Shown here: piece after piece, positions 14,869-17,390 of the stretch
Numbering within the stretch: position 1 is the stretch's first letter
Layout: each line of letters opens with the position of its first letter
Origin: DATAYF01 sp036272735
Lineage (GTDB): Bacteria > Chloroflexota > Ktedonobacteria > Ktedonobacterales > Ktedonobacteraceae
NCBI GenBank assembly: GCA_036272735.1
Contig: DATAYF010000569.1
Span: forward strand, 1-17,390
DNA length: 17,390 nt
Direction: 5' to 3'
The notes under the pieces: model-generated
What the model was told of the DNA's origin: nothing
Databases searched by the model: none
The model's input: only the letters and a program-made list of their open reading frames with translations
Made by a program: the position numbers and the translations under genes

Positions 14869-15039
14869 ATGGAATCATGTCCGACACATCGTGCCACCCT
14901 TCCCTTCAGCCTGACCTTTGCGAAAGAGGTCGTGCCTATTATGGGCGATGAGACCGGAGGTGCCTCTACTGAATCCGAAACGAGCAACGATGGTGTTGTC
15001 AAAAAAGATAGCGAAGAAGACGCGGACGTAACTGAGTAG
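14869..15039 (+). CDS. Graspetide precursor peptide (ATP-grasp-modified RiPP), 56 residues
   Basis: A 56-residue peptide that I read as the substrate of the ATP-grasp ligase two bases downstream. The start at ATG 14869 has AAAGGAG (14853-14859) nine bases upstream; a GTG ten codons earlier lacks one. Residues 11-20 (LPFSLTFAKE) resemble the leader helix motif PFFARFL of microviridin precursors, which docks on the ligase. The C-terminal half (27-56) has only small, hydroxyl, acidic and a few Lys residues: Thr/Ser at 29, 33, 34, 36, 38, 39, 48, 55; Glu/Asp at 27, 28, 35, 37, 41, 47, 49, 50, 51, 53, 56; Lys45-Lys46. This suits side-chain ester or amide links. Asp41-Gly42 is the only Asp-Gly and the obvious methyltransferase target. 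The role is inferred from composition and context; no cleavage site, protease or exporter is visible nearby. Confidence 0.75.
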   Translation: MESCPTHRATLPFSLTFAKEVVPIMGDETGGASTESETSNDGVVKKDSEEDADVTE

Positions 15040-15173
15040 CTATGCCTAAAGTACTCATTCTATCGCGCCCTATCGACGCGCATGTGCCACCAGTCGTGGA
15101 AGAACTCTCCAAGCGCGGAGTGGAGACAATCCACTTCAACCTTGCCGATTTCCCTAAAGAGGTGACAATTGCC

Positions 15174-15211
15174 GCCACCTGACCAGCTTCCATAGAAGCT
15201 GGTCAGGTGGC
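15174..15211. repeat. Perfect 17-bp hairpin at the ligase frameshift
   Basis: GCCACCTGACCAGCTTC (15174-15190) is exactly complementary to GAAGCTGGTCAGGTGGC (15195-15211) around a 4-base loop (CATA), followed by TTTAT. It lies entirely within the ligase coding sequence and contains the premature TGA. Restoring the missing C would put a bulge in the left arm, so the perfect palindrome and the frameshift are the same event. Confidence 0.9.
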
Positions 15212-15247
15212 TTTATCCACCATGGGCGCACCCTTCCCTTTGATGAG

Positions 15248-16036
15248 TTGGTAAGCGTCTGGCGGCGACGACCTACTCCCTATAAAGTGACTGAAGAAGG
15301 CTACACGCCTGGCCAGAAGATATTCATCGAGGAGGAGGCGGATCGTGCCTTCCTTGGTATCCTCGAAAGCTTCTCTCAGGAGCAGCCACTGGTGGTTAGT
15401 CAGACGCATGCAGTACGAAGAGCCGAGTTGAAAGCCCTCCAACTGGTAGTGGCACAACGTCTGGAACTGCGTGTACCCAGGACACTTCTCACGAATGACT
15501 CTGCGGCAGTACGAACTTTCTATGATGAATGTGAAGGGCGGGTCATCTTAAAAGCCGTTTCGCGGGGGATAATTGATGAGCAATCCGACGAATTGAACAA
15601 GGCCCTCTACACCACCAAAATCGAGCCGGAGCATCTGGCCGAGGAGCGCCTCCAACAGGTGCGCCTGACTGGACATGTATTTCAAGAATATATTCCCAAG
15701 GCACTCGAGGTGCGGGTTGTGGCCATTGGAAAGCGGGTATTTACCGCTGAGATTCATTCGCCCCACCTTGACTTCCGCGAGCGATATGGAGACAATACCT
15801 ATAAGGTGCATCATCTTCCAGCAGCAGTAGAGCAACAGGTCCTGGCCCTGGTCAAGGAATTTGAACTTCAATTCTCTTCGATGGACCTCCTGGTCTCTCC
15901 CGACGGTGAGTACCTGTTCATAGATCTCAACCCCAATGGTCAATACTATTGGATTCAACAGCACATCGGGGAAGACTTCCCCGTGAAAGAATCCATGGCT
16001 GACCTGCTAGCATTCCCTGAGGATTTTCGCCTATGA
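15248..16036 (+). CDS. Main open frame of the ATP-grasp maturase (ATP-grasp domain portion)
   Basis: The part of the ligase that would be annotated if the frameshift is accepted: a 262-codon frame from TTG 15248, which has no ribosome binding site. The same frame is open upstream to at least 15179 and encodes family sequence there, so TTG 15248 is not the natural start. It contains the linker 'SVWRRRPTPY', the helix 'VRRAELKALQLVVAQRL', the ATP-grasp core and metal site. Without the N-terminal 69 residues, which form the pre-ATP-grasp domain, it is unlikely to work as a free-standing ligase. It is listed because it is the longest intact frame; see the full-gene entry for function. Confidence 0.6.
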   Translation: MVSVWRRRPTPYKVTEEGYTPGQKIFIEEEADRAFLGILESFSQEQPLVVSQTHAVRRAELKALQLVVAQRLELRVPRTLLTNDSAAVRTFYDECEGRVILKAVSRGIIDEQSDELNKALYTTKIEPEHLAEERLQQVRLTGHVFQEYIPKALEVRVVAIGKRVFTAEIHSPHLDFRERYGDNTYKVHHLPAAVEQQVLALVKEFELQFSSMDLLVSPDGEYLFIDLNPNGQYYWIQQHIGEDFPVKESMADLLAFPEDFRL

Positions 16037-17136
16037 TGATATCAGAACCCTTTCGAGAAGCGCTCGTGGTCGAACTGGTGCATAAGGGCGCGATCCGCTC
16101 TTCTACCGTCCTCAAAGCGTTTCTGCAAACACCACGCGAGGTGTTTGTTCCTGCCTACTATAAGGAGTGGGAAACGTTGGTGACCGCAGCGGAAACGCCA
16201 GATGAGGAGTACCTGCGAGGGGTATATAGCAATGACAGTTTGGTAACCAAGCTCAATGAGAAGGGGCGCCCCATCAGTAGCAGCTCGCTTCCCTCAATTA
16301 TGGCAGTGATGCTCGAAGCTCTTGACGTGCAACGTGGCCACCAAGTGCTCGAGATAGGAACGGGTACCGGCTATAATGCGGCGTTGCTCAGCGAACTCAC
16401 TGGTGACCCGAGGTTGGTGACGAGCATCGAATATGATGCAGAGCTTGCCCACCAGGCCAGAGCATGCATCGCACAAATATGCCCAGGGGTGAATATCCTC
16501 ATTGGCGATGGTATCCAGGGCGACGAGGCACACGCGCCCTATGACCGCATCATTGCCACGGCCAGCGCACCCATCGTGCCAGTGACATGGCTCGCGCAAC
16601 TGGCACCAGAGGGCAGGATTGTCATGGATCTGCAAGGCTCGCTCCAAGCCTCGGGGTTCCTGGTGATTGAGAAGAAGAAGAGCGGCAAGATCGTGGGCCA
16701 CTTGAAGGAAAGGTCGCTCTACTTCATGCCTATGATGGAGGCACCAGGTGCGACGAGCATCACTGCCTCCCTCACAGAGGAGTGGACAACCACACAGAGC
16801 GAGCCCTTTCCGGTTTGCTTTGACACCTCTTCCTTCCGCTGGTGGTTACAATGGGCGCAGGCAGGGTGCCGTATAAGGAGACAAAGCCAGCGCAGGAATG
16901 ATGGATCCACGGCCCACTTCCTCTTCTTTATCTTGCCAGATGGCGCCGGGGTACGTTTTCAGCCCATTGGGAATGAATGGAAGATAAAGGTCTACGGCGA
17001 GCATGCATGGCAAACGCTTGCACGCGCCTATGAGGACTTTGAGACAGCGGGTGCACCCGCGCCAGAGGCGTATCTTCTCATCGTCGAGGAGAATCAGCCA
17101 TACCTTACGATAGGCACGTATCACTTCCCGGTATGA
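16033..17136 (+). CDS. PIMT-type O-methyltransferase of the graspetide cluster
   Basis: A 367-residue SAM-dependent methyltransferase related to protein L-isoaspartate O-methyltransferase (PIMT), of the kind that accompanies SAV_5884-type ATP-grasp maturases. The start overlaps the ligase stop (ATGA, 16033-16036), implying coupled translation. Seen: an N-terminal part with 'TPREVFVPAYY' and 'YSNDSLVTKL', the Ser-rich 'RPISSSSLPSIMAVMLEALDV' that corresponds to the PIMT catalytic Ser region, motif I VLEIGTGTGYNAALL (V105-L119), acidic 'SIEYDAELA', and 'HAPYDRIIATASAPIVPVTWL' with 'EGRIVMDL'. About 130 C-terminal residues after 'YFMPM' are not part of standard PIMT (about 210 residues). Known relatives in graspetide and lasso-peptide clusters methylate an Asp that then closes to an aspartimide; by analogy it may act on Asp41-Gly42 of the precursor after cross-linking. 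Housekeeping repair of isoaspartate is the alternative, but the gene linkage argues against it. Confidence 0.87.
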   Translation: MMISEPFREALVVELVHKGAIRSSTVLKAFLQTPREVFVPAYYKEWETLVTAAETPDEEYLRGVYSNDSLVTKLNEKGRPISSSSLPSIMAVMLEALDVQRGHQVLEIGTGTGYNAALLSELTGDPRLVTSIEYDAELAHQARACIAQICPGVNILIGDGIQGDEAHAPYDRIIATASAPIVPVTWLAQLAPEGRIVMDLQGSLQASGFLVIEKKKSGKIVGHLKERSLYFMPMMEAPGATSITASLTEEWTTTQSEPFPVCFDTSSFRWWLQWAQAGCRIRRQSQRRNDGSTAHFLFFILPDGAGVRFQPIGNEWKIKVYGEHAWQTLARAYEDFETAGAPAPEAYLLIVEENQPYLTIGTYHFPV

Positions 17137-17162
17137 CCCATTGCGCACAAACAGACGTCATA

Positions 17163-17174
17163 CCGAAATTTCGG
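17163..17174. repeat. 12-bp perfect palindrome downstream of tnpB remnant
   Basis: CCGAAATTTCGG lies between the methyltransferase stop and the TnpB tail. It could belong to the transposon right end or its guide RNA region, or be chance; no target or subterminal hairpin of a known element can be assigned. Confidence 0.4.
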
Positions 17175-17348
17175 GCCATGTGAGCCTCCGTTCTCCAATA
17201 CTTAGACATGTAGGACAGACCCAAATGTGGGTTGGTTCCTGCTTCAACCAAGGCAGTTTCACTTGCTGTTTCCAGCAAGCCAGCGCTGCCCTGTCCACAG
17301 GCGTTTCGTGTGTCGATGGAACTCACCGCCACAGTGACTCTATTTTGT

Positions 17349-17370
17349 GCCGCATTCACGCCGCATTCAC
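17349..17370. repeat. 11-bp exact tandem duplication in the tnpB remnant
   Basis: GCCGCATTCAC occurs twice back to back (17349-17359 and 17360-17370). On the coding strand it duplicates the V-N-A-A codons of the RuvC III motif and shifts the frame. Confidence 0.9.
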
Positions 17371-17390
17371 ACCACGATCAAGCACCAGCC

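Larger units (their letters stand above)
15042..16036 (+). pseudogene. Frameshifted MvdD/SAV_5884-type ATP-grasp peptide maturase
   Basis: An ATP-dependent ligase expected to join carboxyl side chains of the precursor to Ser/Thr or Lys. ATG 15042 lies two bases after the precursor stop. The first frame gives 46 residues with the family's N-terminus ('VLILSRPIDAHVPPVVEELSKRGV', 'HFNLADFPKEVTIAAT') and stops at TGA 15180-15182. From 15179 another frame continues seamlessly: 'LTSFHRSWSGGFIHHGRTLP' then 'FDELVSVWRRRPTPY', the expected pre-ATP-grasp end. One base is missing: an extra C at ACC-CTG (near 15178-15179) restores 331 residues, normal for the family. Other features by restored numbering: K171 (RVILK), 'VFQEYIPKALEVRVVAIGKRVF', and the metal-binding D295-x-N297-P-N299. 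The gene ends in an ATGA overlap with the methyltransferase. The break is either a true mutation in a 17-bp palindrome or a sequencing error; all key residues are otherwise kept. Confidence 0.85.
17105..17390 (-). pseudogene. C-terminal part of a TnpB-type transposon protein, frameshifted
   Basis: Reading leftward from the window edge: LVLDRGVNAA and then stop; in the next frame NAAQNRVTVAVSSIDTRNACGQ...ETALVEAGTNP. The D-R-x-x-N-A-A element is the third RuvC motif of TnpB (IS200/IS605 and IS607 families), with the catalytic Asp codon at 17377-17379, and the tail with 'NACGQG' and 'EAGT' resembles common TnpB ends. The two frames are separated by an 11-bp tandem duplication; removing one copy joins them exactly. 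The frame runs on to TAA at 17105-17107, overlapping the methyltransferase 3' end by 32 bases, though the real element end is not visible. The rest of the gene is outside the window. It is inactive as it stands unless the duplication is an error. Confidence 0.7.

Noticed and set aside
15174..15215. Intrinsic terminator separating two genes
   Set aside because: The stem is terminator-like, but both sides encode one continuous family protein and the stem itself encodes expected residues (LTSFHRSWSGG), so it is coding sequence.
15042..15250. Programmed ribosomal frameshift in the ligase gene, helped by the hairpin
   Set aside because: The needed shift is -1 before the TGA, but the codons there (GTG ACA ATT GCC GCC ACC TGA) contain no X-XXY-YYZ slippery site, and the stem starts before the stop with no spacer. 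A lost base is simpler.
1..17390. CRISPR array, tRNA or rRNA
   Set aside because: No regularly spaced repeats of CRISPR length and no cloverleaf or rRNA signature were noticed on either strand; read by eye, so short or divergent RNAs could be missed.

Overview
The window looks like a chromosomal segment from a soil-type, secreting heterotroph, most likely a Ktedonobacteria-like member of the Chloroflexota. That placement is inference from gene style: a moderate-GC genome, a large secreted Tat/Sec hydrolase locus, a MvdD/SAV_5884-type ATP-grasp peptide cluster and TnpB remnants. No rRNA or marker gene fixes the taxonomy.

Left part (1-1490): a small nitroreductase-family gene (313-819) closed by a strong 18-bp terminator hairpin, then about 600 bases of gene debris and repeats, including a possible 3' tail of an ABC ATPase gene.

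Centre (1491-12447): a coherent alpha-glucan utilisation locus. A LacI-type repressor reads leftward. Divergently, a promoter with an 18-bp perfect LacI-type operator precedes a long leader and then a sugar ABC importer: a Tat-lipoprotein binding protein, an intercistronic stem-loop and two MalF/MalG-like permeases, with no ATPase gene. Next come a 976-residue secreted multidomain enzyme (carbohydrate-binding-like N-domain, GH87-like beta-helix with the Asp triad pattern of alpha-1,3-glucanases/mycodextranases, and two malectin-like modules on Pro/Thr linkers) and a cytoplasmic GH31 alpha-glucosidase. The inferred pathway is extracellular cleavage of alpha-1,3-glucan (for example from fungal walls), import of the oligosaccharides, and intracellular hydrolysis to glucose.

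Right of this (12448-14800): a truncated AlbA_2-domain gene abuts the GH31 stop, followed by a gene-poor stretch, an APH-family phosphotransferase on the minus strand with a leaderless-type promoter, and a possible GNAT remnant.

Right end (14780-17136): the most interesting part, a compact graspetide (ATP-grasp RiPP) operon. It has a 56-residue precursor with a microviridin-like leader motif and an acidic Ser/Thr-rich tail containing one Asp-Gly; an MvdD/SAV_5884-type ATP-grasp ligase; and a PIMT-type O-methyltransferase overlapping it by ATGA. By analogy with known PIMT-containing graspetides, the product may carry side-chain esters plus an aspartimide/isoaspartate. The ligase gene is broken by one missing base inside a perfect 17-bp hairpin; restoring a C gives a 331-residue protein. 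The window ends in a decayed tnpB (IS200/IS605 or IS607 type) on the minus strand, frameshifted by an 11-bp tandem duplication.
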